A DNA stretch of 64,000 nt from Psychromonas sp. Urea-02u-13 (GCF_002835995.1 NZ_PJBZ01000054.1:1-64000), one strand, 5' to 3'; counted from the stretch's first letter, positions 37,830 to 47,293 are shown. Notes: generated from the letters alone by a model not told the origin. Translations and numbers: made by a program.

Positions 37830-39540
37830 TTCCTTGATTAAGTATTGAGTCTTTATAAGGGAATATCAGCTTAACTTCAGTTCCTTTGCTTAAGCTGTTA
37901 AATGAAAGTGTTGCACCTAATTCATCGGCACGCTGCTTCATTATGGATAGCCCGTAGTGGTTATTCTTTTCACTATTATCAATGATGCCTAAGCCATCAT
38001 CAATAACACTAATCCATACCTTATGCTGATCAGTAATAATGCATGACACTTCAATACGTTCACACTGAGCATGTTTAATCGCATTAATGATCGCTTCACG
38101 CACTATTTGTAACAGATGGATATGTTGACTGGCATCGGTATAAAAATGTGTTTCAAATTGTCTGATACAGATCAGAGCATTGGTTTGTTTTTGCAATGTT
38201 TTTATCATAGTGACCATGGCTTCTTTAAAGTTTGATTCGGTGACACTCAAACGGAAAGTCGATAACAGCGAGCGTAATTGTATGTACGCATCGGACACGG
38301 CTTCTTCGATATTACCAATGGTTTGTTGCGCCTCTTGTTGCGCTGAGTTGTTCACATGGCGATGTAATAATGTGCATTGAATCTTGAGAAATGAAAGTGA
38401 TTGCGCAATAGAGTCGTGTAACTCACGGGCAATAATGCCGCGCTCTTCCATCAACAATATTTTTTGTTCTTGTAAGCTGTATTCTTCTTGATAAAGCGCA
38501 CGTGCGACTAAACCGGTGAAACTTTCGATTAAACCGTGTTGCTCCTGCGAGCCTTTAATTAAGACATAGTTTAAAAATCCGTAAGGTTTTCCATTGATGA
38601 TAATCGCAATACGTAACATATTTTCATCAATGCCAGCACAGCCAAGTTCACTATTGATAAAGGTGCCATTGTTGAGCTCGATACACAATTTTTCTAAATT
38701 GGCTTGTTTGGCTAATGCATTAAGTGCGTTATACAGAATAGGCGAGGTGAGTTTTACTGTGCTTAACTGCTGCGAAATAGAATATAAAAATTCAATCGTT
38801 TGGTGCGCTTTTTCGAGGGCGATGGTTTGCTCTGAAACTTGAGTTTGCATGGTGCTAATTAGGTGGTGAAGTTCGTTTGAGGTGTCTTCAATACCCTGAG
38901 ATAAAATGCCGATTTCATTTTTTGATTGTGGAAATTCAAGATCAAATTGGCGTTCTTTAATCAACTTTACATTTTTAACTAATTGTTTAATCGGTAAAAC
39001 TATCTGTTTTTGGGAATACAAATACAGTGTGATACCGATGAGCATGATAAGGAAAAAACTGATCAATTCAGCCAGGTGCACTAAGTGCATTTTTTTAGTG
39101 GCCAGTATTTGATATTGTTTTACAAGTTGATTAAGCGAAGCAGAAAAAGGGCGGAGTAATAAATCCGTCTCTGAAAAGTTACCAGCATTGATGCTTTTAT
39201 GTATCGCTTGCCATTGCACGGCAAGGTGTTTGTTGGTTTGATTAATCTGTTTGGTATTAAACCACGAGCTTTCAAATAATTTTGGGACGGGTAATTGTTT
39301 ATCTATTTTCTGCATAATATGCGACATATCTTGCGGATAATAGTGTGATGCATAAATGAGTTCGTTGGTGGAAATTTTAAGTGTCGTGAGCTTATCGATG
39401 ATTTTCATATTAACAATATGACTGTCGAAAGTCGCAAATACGCTTATAATATGTACTGCCGATATGATAAGAATCAACAAACAAGCGTTTGTAATCACTT
39501 TTACAACAGAATGGGAATGAAAGAGTAGATTAATTTTCAT
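37816..39540 (-). CDS. narQ: NarX/NarQ-type sensor histidine kinase
   Basis: A 574-residue membrane kinase. Two transmembrane helices (about residues 12-36 and 158-180) flank a periplasmic domain; then HAMP, a GAF-like linker, the HisKA_3 dimerisation helix with the phosphorylated His in ARELHDSIAQSLSFL, and a GHKL ATPase (REAIINAIKHAQ, DDGLGI). This is the NarX/NarQ layout. I do not see the conserved nitrate-binding P-box (enteric form GSLRMQSYR) after the first helix, so nitrate sensing rests on gene context. The gene is divergent from moaA, with the Moco riboswitch between them. Confidence 0.8.
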   Translation of the reverse strand: MKINLLFHSHSVVKVITNACLLILIISAVHIISVFATFDSHIVNMKIIDKLTTLKISTNELIYASHYYPQDMSHIMQKIDKQLPVPKLFESSWFNTKQINQTNKHLAVQWQAIHKSINAGNFSETDLLLRPFSASLNQLVKQYQILATKKMHLVHLAELISFFLIMLIGITLYLYSQKQIVLPIKQLVKNVKLIKERQFDLEFPQSKNEIGILSQGIEDTSNELHHLISTMQTQVSEQTIALEKAHQTIEFLYSISQQLSTVKLTSPILYNALNALAKQANLEKLCIELNNGTFINSELGCAGIDENMLRIAIIINGKPYGFLNYVLIKGSQEQHGLIESFTGLVARALYQEEYSLQEQKILLMEERGIIARELHDSIAQSLSFLKIQCTLLHRHVNNSAQQEAQQTIGNIEEAVSDAYIQLRSLLSTFRLSVTESNFKEAMVTMIKTLQKQTNALICIRQFETHFYTDASQHIHLLQIVREAIINAIKHAQCERIEVSCIITDQHKVWISVIDDGLGIIDNSEKNNHYGLSIMKQRADELGATLSFNSLSKGTEVKLIFPYKDSILNQGSENV

Positions 39541-39603
39541 GACTAATAGAGAATAAAAAAACAGAACGCAAATGTAACATAATGTTCACATTTATACCTA
39601 CAG

Positions 39604-39720
39604 CTCCGAGCTTAATATCGCTAAGTTTTTTGAATATGTGAATTAAGCCGCTTAACGTTAACCATTTGTTAAGAAGGGTAAAACAAGAAATTGTTTTGCC
39701 TCCCGTGTTTGGAAAGGAAC
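39604..39720 (+). promoter_or_regulatory. Molybdenum cofactor (Moco) riboswitch
   Basis: The leader of moaA holds ctccgagc at 39604-39611, a helix gcttaat/attaagc (39610 and 39651), a hairpin with a gaaa-type loop (aaacaagaaattgttt, about 39681-39696), then the conserved gcctcccg at 39698-39705 and tggaaagg at 39710-39717. The last block matches what I recall of the E. coli moaA leader, including the hairpin just before it. The expression-platform box ggaaagga is also the ribosome-binding site, so cofactor binding could block translation. Confidence 0.85.
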
Positions 39721-39726
39721 TAAAAC

Positions 39727-40707
39727 ATGCAACAGCTAAAAGATAACTTCGAGCGTAAGTTCGAATACCTGCGCCTGTCGATAACCGACGAATGCAATTT
39801 TAAATGTAATTATTGTCTACCTGATGGGTACAAACGTAGCCACCAAGGTGAGTTTTTATCTCATCAAGAAATTAACCATCTGGTTAATGCTTTTTCTGAG
39901 TTAGGCACTAAAAAAGTACGTATCACTGGTGGTGAACCGAGCTTACGTAAAGACTTTCCTGATATCATTAAATCGGTTGCGAGTGTGCCGGGTATCCAAA
40001 AGGTGGCGACCACTACCAATGGATTTCGACTGCAAAAAGACGCACAGCAGTGGTTTGATGCGGGTCTCGATGCAATCAATGTCAGTATTGATAGCTTAGA
40101 TGCTAGAACCTTTCATTTAATCACTGGCAAAAACATCTTTCAAAAAGTGATGGATGGCGTTTCTGCTTGCGTTGATGCGGGTTATAAACAGGTCAAAATT
40201 AACAGTGTATTAATGAAAGGCCTGAATGATAAAGATCTGGATCTTTATATCGATTGGATAAAAACACGTCCCATTCAACTGCGCTTTATTGAGTTAATGC
40301 AAACCGGTGATAATGCTGAATTTTTCGATAAACACCATCTTTCAGGTTTGTGGATAAAAGAGAAATTATTAGCCGAGGGTTGGACACAAAAAGTCCCCTT
40401 AAGTCATGATGGACCTGCACAAATTTTTACCCACGATGAGTTTCAAGGTGAAGTTGGGTTAATTATGCCCTACAGCAAAGATTTTTGTAAAAGCTGTAAC
40501 CGTTTACGTGTTTCTTCAACTGGCAAATTACACCTTTGTTTATTTGGTGAGCAGGGCGTTGATCTACGTGATTTATTGGTGGATGCTTCGCAAAAAGAAG
40601 CGTTGAAGCATCGTATTATATTGGCGTTAAATGACAAAAAAGAAAGCCACTACTTACAATCGGGCAATACTGGTGCAACGCCTCATTTAGCCTCTATCGG
40701 CGGATAG
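39727..40707 (+). CDS. moaA: GTP 3',8-cyclase MoaA
   Basis: A radical SAM enzyme for the first step of molybdopterin synthesis, GTP to 3',8-cyclo-7,8-dihydro-GTP. The N-terminal cluster motif reads CNFKCNYC, the second cluster's cysteines are in FCKSCNRLR and LHLC, and the C-terminus ends in Gly-Gly (ASIGG), needed for activity. Length 326 is normal. It follows the riboswitch by a few nt and uses its ggaaagga as ribosome-binding site. The other moa genes lie 6 kb downstream, with the nap operon between. Confidence 0.95.
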   Translation: MQQLKDNFERKFEYLRLSITDECNFKCNYCLPDGYKRSHQGEFLSHQEINHLVNAFSELGTKKVRITGGEPSLRKDFPDIIKSVASVPGIQKVATTTNGFRLQKDAQQWFDAGLDAINVSIDSLDARTFHLITGKNIFQKVMDGVSACVDAGYKQVKINSVLMKGLNDKDLDLYIDWIKTRPIQLRFIELMQTGDNAEFFDKHHLSGLWIKEKLLAEGWTQKVPLSHDGPAQIFTHDEFQGEVGLIMPYSKDFCKSCNRLRVSSTGKLHLCLFGEQGVDLRDLLVDASQKEALKHRIILALNDKKESHYLQSGNTGATPHLASIGG

Positions 40708-40714
40708 TATAAAC

Positions 40715-40762
40715 ACTCTCACGTTACTACTCCTTACTGAGTACCCCCGTAAACGTGAGAGT
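40715..40762 (+). terminator. Inverted repeat after moaA, possible terminator
   Basis: The 11-bp perfect stem actctcacgtt (40715-40725) / aacgtgagagt (40752-40762) has a loop of 26 nt and no T-run. It may act with Rho or as an mRNA stabiliser. Confidence 0.5.
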
Positions 40763-40833
40763 AAACCACCTTACTAAATTAAATTATTTACCCCTGTTTT
40801 TTGTTTGTCAACTCCCATTATTCGACCAAGTTA

Positions 40834-40847
40834 TTGATGTGCATCAA
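40834..40847 (+). promoter_or_regulatory. FNR-type binding site upstream of napF
   Basis: ttgatgtgcatcaa is a perfect match to the FNR/CRP-FNR palindrome TTGAT-N4-ATCAA. It ends 108 nt before the napF start, so the promoter would have a leader of about 60-70 nt. It fits anaerobic activation of nitrate reductase. Confidence 0.75.
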
Positions 40848-40955
40848 TAGATCTCTTCTTTAGCATACCTGTCTAATGCATATTTGTTATTATTTGTTAC
40901 AAAGTAAAAACAATAATTAACGTTTACATAACAATAATTAAAGTAGGGTTATATT

Positions 40956-41435
40956 GTGCACTTTGATGATACGAAACGCAGTCTATTTAAGCGAAAAAAA
41001 GAGATAACCACGGATAATTTATTACCTTGGATTATCGATGCACAGCAATTTTTAGAAAAATGTACACAATGTGCTGATTGTATTTCTGTTTGTCCAGAAA
41101 ATATTATTATCAAAGGGGACGGCGGCTTTCCAAATATTGATTTTGATTTAGGCGAATGTGTTTTTTGTGGGAAATGTGCAGATGTTTGTAAAGAGCCTAT
41201 ATTTACAGCTACTAGTGCATCTCCGTGGCAGAAAAAAGCCCTCATTAAGCAAACATGTTTAGCCCATGAAAATATTTATTGTCGCAGTTGCGCTGAAAGT
41301 TGTGAGGCTCAAGCGTTAACGTTTCAACTTGGTATCAGTGCTATACCAATAATTGATACTGATTTATGTATCGGTTGCGGTGCTTGTGTTGCGCCTTGTC
41401 CAACGAAAGCAATTGAAATAAAGGAACTAAAATGA
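40956..41435 (+). CDS. napF: Ferredoxin-type protein NapF
   Basis: A cytoplasmic 4Fe-4S protein of the periplasmic nitrate reductase system, interacting with NapA. Cluster motifs are CTQCADCISVCPE, CVFCGKCADVCKE and CIGCGACVAPCP; 159 residues is the usual length. Translation starts at GTG with a weak AGTAGGG box. It is the first gene of napFDABC and overlaps napD by 4 nt. An FNR-type site lies upstream. Confidence 0.93.
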   Translation: MHFDDTKRSLFKRKKEITTDNLLPWIIDAQQFLEKCTQCADCISVCPENIIIKGDGGFPNIDFDLGECVFCGKCADVCKEPIFTATSASPWQKKALIKQTCLAHENIYCRSCAESCEAQALTFQLGISAIPIIDTDLCIGCGACVAPCPTKAIEIKELK

Positions 41436-41686
41436 AACCTGAAGAACTACATATCTCAAGTTTGATCGTGCATGTGAATATCCTAAAAGTGGATATGATC
41501 CGTGCCAAAATTAACTTATTACAGGGTGCTGAGGTGATCACTGTTTCAGAGCAAGGGAAAGCGATCGTGGTGCTAGAAGCACCAAATCAACGCATTATTA
41601 TGGAAGTAATTGATAGTATTAATGAAATAGATGGGGTTATCAATACCGGCCTTGTCTACCATGAGTTTGAAAAAGCAGAAGCCTAA
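41432..41686 (+). CDS. napD: NapA chaperone NapD
   Basis: An 84-residue cytoplasmic chaperone that binds the twin-arginine signal of NapA until it is folded. The opening LHISSLIVHVNILKVDMIRAKINLLQGAEVI and the pattern VIDSINEIDGVINTGLVYH are typical. It overlaps napF by ATGA. Downstream a MITE-like element fills the 302-nt gap to napA, so this operon is longer between D and A than usual. Confidence 0.93.
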   Translation: MKPEELHISSLIVHVNILKVDMIRAKINLLQGAEVITVSEQGKAIVVLEAPNQRIIMEVIDSINEIDGVINTGLVYHEFEKAEA

Positions 41687-41691
41687 CCATT

Positions 41692-41954
41692 TATACCCAT
41701 GCTACCTCAAAATGCAAAGTCAGCAAGGAAAATTGTGCCGAGATGCTAGGCATAAAATTGAAGCCTAGTTATTCTAAGTCGATATTTTATAACGACGTAG
41801 ATTGGTGCAAGTTGCCTTGCCCTACGGGGCGCTAGCTTGAAAAACAGCCCTACGTTGCAACAATCGAAAAGGGAATGACCATTAACTCTTGTTGCGCCTT
41901 GCTCTGCTTATCAAGCTAGTGCCTGACAAAGTATCTTGAGATAACATGGGTATA
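41692..41954. mobile_element. MITE-like element, family A, copy 2, between napD and napA
   Basis: The ends are inverted repeats (tatacccatgctacctcaa at the left; ttgagataacatgggtata at the right). It shares internal blocks with copy 1 at 12615-12880. It sits inside the napFDABC operon, 34 nt before the napA ATG. It is non-coding and its stem could affect expression of napA relative to napFD. Confidence 0.75.
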
Positions 41955-41988
41955 TAACGCAGTTCAAAAAAATCAGTGAGGAAGAAAC

Positions 41989-44484
41989 ATGACATTTACC
42001 AGACGTGAATTTATGAAAGCACAGGCAGCCGCATCGGCAGCCGTTGTTGCAGGCATAACATTACCGGCTTCTGCTAGCAATTTAATTGCCAGCAAGGATG
42101 CAAGTAAAATCAAATGGGATAAAGCCCCATGTCGTTTTTGTGGTACCGGTTGTAGTGTACTTGTAGGAACACAAGACGGGAAAGTAGTGGCGACGCAGGG
42201 GGATCCAGAATCACCTGTGAATAAGGGCCTTAATTGTATCAAAGGTTATTTCCTGTCAAAAATCATGTACGGGAAAGATCGCTTAACAACCCCTTTATTA
42301 CGCCAAACTAATGGTGTGTACGATAAAGAAGGCGATTTTGCACCGGTTTCTTGGGATGTTGCATTTGATGTGATGGCTGAGAAATTCAAAAAAACATTAA
42401 AAGAGAAAGGGCCTACCGCGGTGGGTATGTTTGGCTCTGGTCAATGGACAGTAATGGAAGGTTACGCTGCCTCTAAATTGATGAAAGCCGGTTTCCGTAG
42501 TAATAATATCGACCCCAATGCACGTCACTGTATGGCATCTGCGGTAGGTGGGTTCATGCGTACCTTCGGTATTGATGAGCCAATGGGCTGTTATGACGAC
42601 CTTGAAAATGCAGATGCATTTGTATTATGGGGATCGAACATGGCAGAGATGCATCCGATTCTTTGGTCGCGTTTAACTGACAGACGTTTAAGCAATGCTG
42701 ATGTTAGTGTGCATGTTTTATCTACTTATACGCATCGCTCATTTGAGCTTGCTGATAACGGTATGATCTTTACGCCACAGTCTGATTTAGCCATCTTAAA
42801 CTTTATTGCTAACTACATTATTCAAAATGATGGTGTGGATAAAGACTTCGTTAAAAAGCATACAAACTTCCGTAAAGGTGCCACTGATATTGGTTATGGA
42901 CTTCGTCCTGAAAACCCATTACAACAAGAAGCTAAAAACCCAGATTCAGGTGCGTCAACACCCATCAGTTTTGATGAGTTTGCTAAGTATGTTTCTGAAT
43001 TTGATGTTGAATATGCAGAGAGAATGTCTGGTGTACCTGCCAAGAAATTAATTGAGCTTGCAAAAGTTTACGCAAATCCAAAAATTAAAGTAACGTCATA
43101 TTGGACAATGGGGTTCAACCAACATACACGTGGTGTTTGGGCGAACAACCTGATGTACAACATTCATTTGTTAACCGGTAAGATTTCTAAACCGGGTTCT
43201 GGTCCATTCTCATTAACAGGCCAACCATCAGCTTGTGGTACAGCACGTGAAGTGGGTACCTTCTCACATCGCTTACCTGCTGATTTAGTGGTTAAAAATC
43301 CTAAGCATCGTGCGATTGCTGAGAAAATTTGGAAGTTACCTGAAGGGACTATCCCAGCAAAACCGGGTTATCACGCTGTATTGCAAAACCGCATGCTTAA
43401 AGACGGCAAGCTAAATGCTTATTGGACAATGTGTAACAACAACGTACAAGCCGGTGCAAATATTAATGAAGAGATTATTCCGGGTTACCGTAATCCAGAG
43501 AACTTTATTGTTTGTTCAGACCCATACCCAACGGTAACAGCGCAAATGGCTGACCTTATTTTACCAACAGCAATGTGGGTTGAAAAAGAGGGCGCTTACG
43601 GTAATGCAGAACGTCGTACACAAACTTGGTACCAACAAGTTGAAGCGCCAACGGGTGCAAAATCTGATTTATGGCAATTAATGGAATTTGCTAAACGCTT
43701 CAAAATTGAAGAAGTTTGGACAGAAGAGTTAATCGCTAAAATGCCTGAAGTACGTGGAAAAACTATGTATGACGTGCTTTACCGTAACGGTAATGTTGAT
43801 GCATTTAGTTTAGATGAAGTGCCTGCAGACCGTCTCAATGATGAAGCGCGTGATTGTGGTTTCTACATTCAAAAAGGCTTATTTGAAGAGTATGCTCAGT
43901 TTGGTCGTGGTCATGGACATGATTTAGCACCATATGACAGATACCATAAAGAACGTGGTTTACGCTGGCCGGTTGTGGATGGCAAAGAAACGTTATGGCG
44001 TTTCCGCGAAGGAAGCGATCCGTATGTTGAAAAAGGCTCTGAATACCAGTTCTATGGTAAAAAAGATAAAAAAGCGGTTATTTTTGCACTACCATACGAG
44101 CCACCTGCAGAATCACCTGATGAAGAATATGACCTGTGGTTAAGTACTGGTCGTGTGCTTGAGCATTGGCATTCTGGTTCAATGACACGTCGCGTACCTG
44201 AATTACATCGTGCTTTCCCTGACGCGGTTGTGTTCATGCACCCTGATGATGCTAAATCACGTGGTTTACGCCGTGGTGATGAGATTGTATTAGCATCTCG
44301 TCGTGGCGAGTTAACCTCTCGTGTTGAAACGCGTGGTCGTAACCGTCCACCAAGAGGCTTGGTATTTATGCCTTGGTTCGATGCTAAACAGTTAGTTAAC
44401 AAAATCACACTCGATGCAACGGATCCGCTTTCAAAACAAACGGATTACAAAAAGTGTGCGGTTAAGATAACCAAAAAAGCATAA
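41989..44484 (+). CDS. napA: Periplasmic nitrate reductase catalytic subunit NapA
   Basis: An 831-residue bis-MGD molybdenum enzyme that reduces nitrate to nitrite in the periplasm. It has a twin-arginine signal ([12 protein letters not shown]), the 4Fe-4S motif [10 protein letters not shown] with the fourth Cys in LNCIKGYF, and the Mo-ligand Cys in ARHCMASAV. The later cofactor-binding regions (NADQ-type [34 protein letters not shown]) are present. Start ATG with AGGAAG box. Its partners NapB and NapC follow after another short repeat element. Confidence 0.97.
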   Translation: MTFTRREFMKAQAAASAAVVAGITLPASASNLIASKDASKIKWDKAPCRFCGTGCSVLVGTQDGKVVATQGDPESPVNKGLNCIKGYFLSKIMYGKDRLTTPLLRQTNGVYDKEGDFAPVSWDVAFDVMAEKFKKTLKEKGPTAVGMFGSGQWTVMEGYAASKLMKAGFRSNNIDPNARHCMASAVGGFMRTFGIDEPMGCYDDLENADAFVLWGSNMAEMHPILWSRLTDRRLSNADVSVHVLSTYTHRSFELADNGMIFTPQSDLAILNFIANYIIQNDGVDKDFVKKHTNFRKGATDIGYGLRPENPLQQEAKNPDSGASTPISFDEFAKYVSEFDVEYAERMSGVPAKKLIELAKVYANPKIKVTSYWTMGFNQHTRGVWANNLMYNIHLLTGKISKPGSGPFSLTGQPSACGTAREVGTFSHRLPADLVVKNPKHRAIAEKIWKLPEGTIPAKPGYHAVLQNRMLKDGKLNAYWTMCNNNVQAGANINEEIIPGYRNPENFIVCSDPYPTVTAQMADLILPTAMWVEKEGAYGNAERRTQTWYQQVEAPTGAKSDLWQLMEFAKRFKIEEVWTEELIAKMPEVRGKTMYDVLYRNGNVDAFSLDEVPADRLNDEARDCGFYIQKGLFEEYAQFGRGHGHDLAPYDRYHKERGLRWPVVDGKETLWRFREGSDPYVEKGSEYQFYGKKDKKAVIFALPYEPPAESPDEEYDLWLSTGRVLEHWHSGSMTRRVPELHRAFPDAVVFMHPDDAKSRGLRRGDEIVLASRRGELTSRVETRGRNRPPRGLVFMPWFDAKQLVNKITLDATDPLSKQTDYKKCAVKITKKA

Positions 44485-44494
44485 TCAAGGGGAT

Positions 44495-44659
44495 TAATAC
44501 CAATTTCACTAAATAACGGATCAATCTTGCTGGTTAAAAGAAGCGATTTCCACGTTGTAAGTTTTGTAAAGGGAACAACCATTTACAGCAACTTTCGCCT
44601 TGAACTCGCTTATTTTTCCTGCGCAATATTAGACCATTAAATTAATGGAACTGGTATAA
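44495..44659 (+). mobile_element. MITE-like element, family B, copy 2, between napA and napB
   Basis: The ends are taataccaattt and aactggtata. It shares with the copy at 54865 the blocks gatca-cttgctggttaaaa, ccttga and catttttcctgcgcaata (catt/tatt at the first positions), and with 30143 the block gtaaagggaacaaccatt. The rest of the 341-nt gap before napB holds nothing I can identify except the napB ribosome-binding site. Confidence 0.7.
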
Positions 44660-44825
44660 CCAAAACAATAATAAGAATGGCTAGGCAGTTTTACTTAGCC
44701 ACTCTTATAGCTAGTGTGAAATACAGAGTAATTTAAGGTGTTCACGCGTGTATTGTTATCGTTATGATTATTTTAGGTTGCAGAAAAACAGCCTAAAATA
44801 AGATAAAAAAAGTCGGAGAGACAAA

Positions 44826-45296
44826 ATGAAAAAATTGCTAACAGCTATTATTGCAGCTGGAATCGTTGCATTAACCGCATCACCTGTTTGGAGCGATGGC
44901 TCAGATGAGTTAGTTTCGAATACTGGGGGTGTTAGTTCATTGCGTGGTTTGGTTGAAATTTCGGATATTAATAAATCTGAGCCAATGAAGCGTGTGCCAA
45001 GAGACCAACAACCTATCGATCGAAACTATGTGCAACAACCACCATTAGTACCACACACAACACGTGGTTATCAGGTGAACTTAAATGCTAATAAATGTTT
45101 GTCATGCCATAGCTTCAAAAATGCGGGTGATATGGGCGCAACAAAAATTAGTGTGACGCATTTTGAAGCGCGCGATGGTACAACGTTATCTGATGTATCG
45201 CCACGTCGTTACTTTTGTTTGCAGTGTCACGTAACGCAAGCCGATGCAAAACCATTGGTAGGAAATACTTTCCAACCAGTCGACTCGTTGAGATAA
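44826..45296 (+). CDS. napB: Diheme cytochrome c NapB
   Basis: The small electron-transfer subunit of periplasmic nitrate reductase. It has a Sec signal peptide (MKKLLTAIIAAGIVALTASPVWS) and two heme-binding motifs, CLSCH and CLQCH, with conserved MKRVPRDQQPI and PPLVPHTT upstream. Length 156 is normal. It is 341 nt from napA because of the repeat, and 13 nt from napC. Confidence 0.96.
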   Translation: MKKLLTAIIAAGIVALTASPVWSDGSDELVSNTGGVSSLRGLVEISDINKSEPMKRVPRDQQPIDRNYVQQPPLVPHTTRGYQVNLNANKCLSCHSFKNAGDMGATKISVTHFEARDGTTLSDVSPRRYFCLQCHVTQADAKPLVGNTFQPVDSLR

Positions 45297-45309
45297 AGGA
45301 GCAAAAATT

Positions 45310-45885
45310 ATGCTGAATTTATTAAAACGGTTATGGTTAGTGATGAAGTCTCCCTCTTCAGCTGCTATGGGGTTTATCCTCATACTCGGTTTTACCGGTG
45401 GTATCATCTTTTGGGGTGGTTTCAATATGGGCATGGAAGCGACCAATTCAGAAGAGTTCTGTGCGGGTTGTCATGCGCCAATTGTAAAAGAGATCAAAGA
45501 GACGATTCATTACTCAAACCGATCGGGTGTACGTGCTATTTGTAGTGATTGCCATGTACCACATAACTGGACAGATAAAATTGTACGTAAAGTACAAGCG
45601 TCTAAAGAGTTAGTGGCATTTGCAATGGGTACCATTAGCACCCAAGAGAAATTTGAAGAACGTCGAGGTTATCTTGCTAATCGTGAGTGGCATCGTATGA
45701 AAGAGAATGATTCACAGGAATGTCGTAATTGTCATGAGTTCGACTTTATGGACTTCAGTGAGCAGGGCGCACGTAGTGTAAAACAGCACTCTACCGCACT
45801 TGCTTCGGGTGAAAAGACCTGTGTTGATTGCCACAAAGGTATTGCACATCAACTTCCAAATATGGAAGGTATTGAAGGCTGGTAA
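45310..45885 (+). CDS. napC: Tetraheme cytochrome c NapC
   Basis: A membrane-anchored quinol dehydrogenase of the NapC/NirT family that passes electrons from the quinol pool to NapB. One transmembrane helix (GFILILGFTGGIIFWGGF) and four heme motifs CAGCH, CSDCH, CRNCH and CVDCH are visible in 191 residues. It is the last gene of the operon, followed by a terminator. Confidence 0.96.
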   Translation: MLNLLKRLWLVMKSPSSAAMGFILILGFTGGIIFWGGFNMGMEATNSEEFCAGCHAPIVKEIKETIHYSNRSGVRAICSDCHVPHNWTDKIVRKVQASKELVAFAMGTISTQEKFEERRGYLANREWHRMKENDSQECRNCHEFDFMDFSEQGARSVKQHSTALASGEKTCVDCHKGIAHQLPNMEGIEGW

Positions 45886-45928
45886 AATAGCTGTATTATC
45901 TCAATACTGTTGAGTCATACGTAAACTA

Positions 45929-45953
45929 AAAAGGGGCTACTAGCCCCTTTTTT
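45929..45953 (+). terminator. Rho-independent terminator of the nap operon
   Basis: The stem aaaaggggcta-ctagcccctttt ends in a T-run. Confidence 0.85.
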
Positions 45954-45971
45954 AATTTTATTATAAAAAAG

Positions 45972-46565
45972 ATGAAAGGAATTTTTTTGAACGTTGCAGG
46001 AATTGTATTAGCGGGTGGATTATCATCGCGTATGGGGCGAGATAAAGCGCAACTTTTATTAGCCGAACAAACATTGTTAACGCGTAATGTGGCACTTTTA
46101 TCGACATTAAAACTCAGTGATGTTTTTGTAAGTGGTCAATATAAAGACTTCCAATGCATAGAGGATGTTAATCCTTTATTAGGTCCTATTGGTGGCTTAG
46201 ATGCCTGTGTTAATACATTGTTTTCAGAGTATGATGCTTTATTTGTTATTCCTGTTGATATGCCTCTTTTAGGGCTTGAAGAGTGTCAGTTCTTATTAAA
46301 TGCTTTTGCTACTTATCCGCAAGGAGTATTTTATGCGCAAGCAACTTTCCCGATGATTCTGCCTTTAACAAAGCAGCTAAAAGAATATTTAACAGAAGCA
46401 CTCGCTTCACCCCATAATAGGCAACGTTCACTTTATCGTTTGTTAAAAATACTTAAACTACAGCCTATTAATGTGCAAGCCGAAAACAGTCATCGTTTTC
46501 AAAATAGTAATACGCCACAAGAGTGGACTGATTGCTTAGCAACGTATCACGCGTTACCAAAATAA
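45972..46565 (+). CDS. mobA: Molybdenum cofactor guanylyltransferase MobA
   Basis: It attaches GMP to Mo-molybdopterin, giving the MGD cofactor needed by NapA. The nucleotide-binding N-terminus VLAGGLSSRMGRDKAQL is diagnostic, and the PLLGPIGGLDAC and VPVDMPLL-type (reads IPVDMPLL) motifs follow. Length 197 is normal. The ATG at 45972 is annotated; a TTG at 45987 has a better-placed AAAGGA box and gives MNVAGIV. Confidence 0.93.
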   Translation: MKGIFLNVAGIVLAGGLSSRMGRDKAQLLLAEQTLLTRNVALLSTLKLSDVFVSGQYKDFQCIEDVNPLLGPIGGLDACVNTLFSEYDALFVIPVDMPLLGLEECQFLLNAFATYPQGVFYAQATFPMILPLTKQLKEYLTEALASPHNRQRSLYRLLKILKLQPINVQAENSHRFQNSNTPQEWTDCLATYHALPK

Positions 46566-46672
46566 TATTTACAGTGCATTCGTTTAATACGGGTGTTTTA
46601 TATAAAAACAAACAATACCTATTCAGAGCAAAATGATGGACTCTGAATGGTTACAAAAACAAAGGAATACAA

Positions 46673-47188
46673 ATGAGTCACCTTAGTGTTAAAGCATTCA
46701 AACCTGCAAAAATGGCAGTATTAACAGTATCAGATACTCGTAACGAAGAAACAGATACGTCGGGAAAGTATTTAGCGGACGCATTAGTGGAAGCGGGACA
46801 TCAATTAGCGGATAAGCAGATTGTCATTGATTGCCCTTATAAAATTCGTGCAATCGTATCGCAGTGGATTGCGGATGATAATATCGAGTCGATATTGATT
46901 ACTGGCGGTACTGGTTTCACCTCACGTGATACAACACCTGAAGCGGTATCTGTTTTGTTTGATAAACATGTTGAAGGATTTGGCGAATTGTTCCGCCACG
47001 TTTCTTACCAAGAGATTGGCTCGTCAACGATTCAAAGTCGTGCTATTGCTGGTTTTGCTAATAAGACGGTTATCTTCTGCATGCCTGGCTCTACGGGCGC
47101 ATGTAAAACCGCTTGGACAAAAATCATTAAAGAACAGATGAATAGCACCCATAAGCCGTGTAATTTTATGCCACACATCGGTGTTTAA
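46673..47188 (+). CDS. moaB: Molybdopterin adenylyltransferase-type protein MoaB
   Basis: A MogA/MoaB-family protein that adenylylates molybdopterin before Mo insertion (in E. coli the MoaB role is less certain, MogA doing this step). The ligand-binding motifs ITGGTGFTSRDTTPEAV and MPGSTGACKTAW are present. Length 171 fits MoaB. It stands alone between mobA and a large palindrome that precedes moaC. Confidence 0.92.
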   Translation: MSHLSVKAFKPAKMAVLTVSDTRNEETDTSGKYLADALVEAGHQLADKQIVIDCPYKIRAIVSQWIADDNIESILITGGTGFTSRDTTPEAVSVLFDKHVEGFGELFRHVSYQEIGSSTIQSRAIAGFANKTVIFCMPGSTGACKTAWTKIIKEQMNSTHKPCNFMPHIGV

Positions 47189-47191
47189 TGT

Positions 47192-47293
47192 TTCAGTCGT
47201 CGCTATATTGTTAACTTCTGCGTTGAAAGTGCTCACTTGGTAAACCAAGCTCCGCGCTTTCGCCTTGAATTTAACAATCTAGCTTAGACTGAA
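47192..47293. repeat. Large imperfect palindrome between moaB and moaC
   Basis: About 48 nt on each side fold back on each other (ttcagtcg-tcgctatattgttaa pairs with ttaacaat-ctagct-tagactgaa) around cttggtaaaccaag. The right arm carries gctttcgccttgaattta, related to a block in the family B elements, so this may be a shorter relative. It may act as a terminator or just be a repeat. Confidence 0.65.

Noticed and set aside
41973-42242. Open frame on the minus strand over the napA start.
   Set aside because: It is the shadow of the napA signal and cluster region and has no protein-like features.
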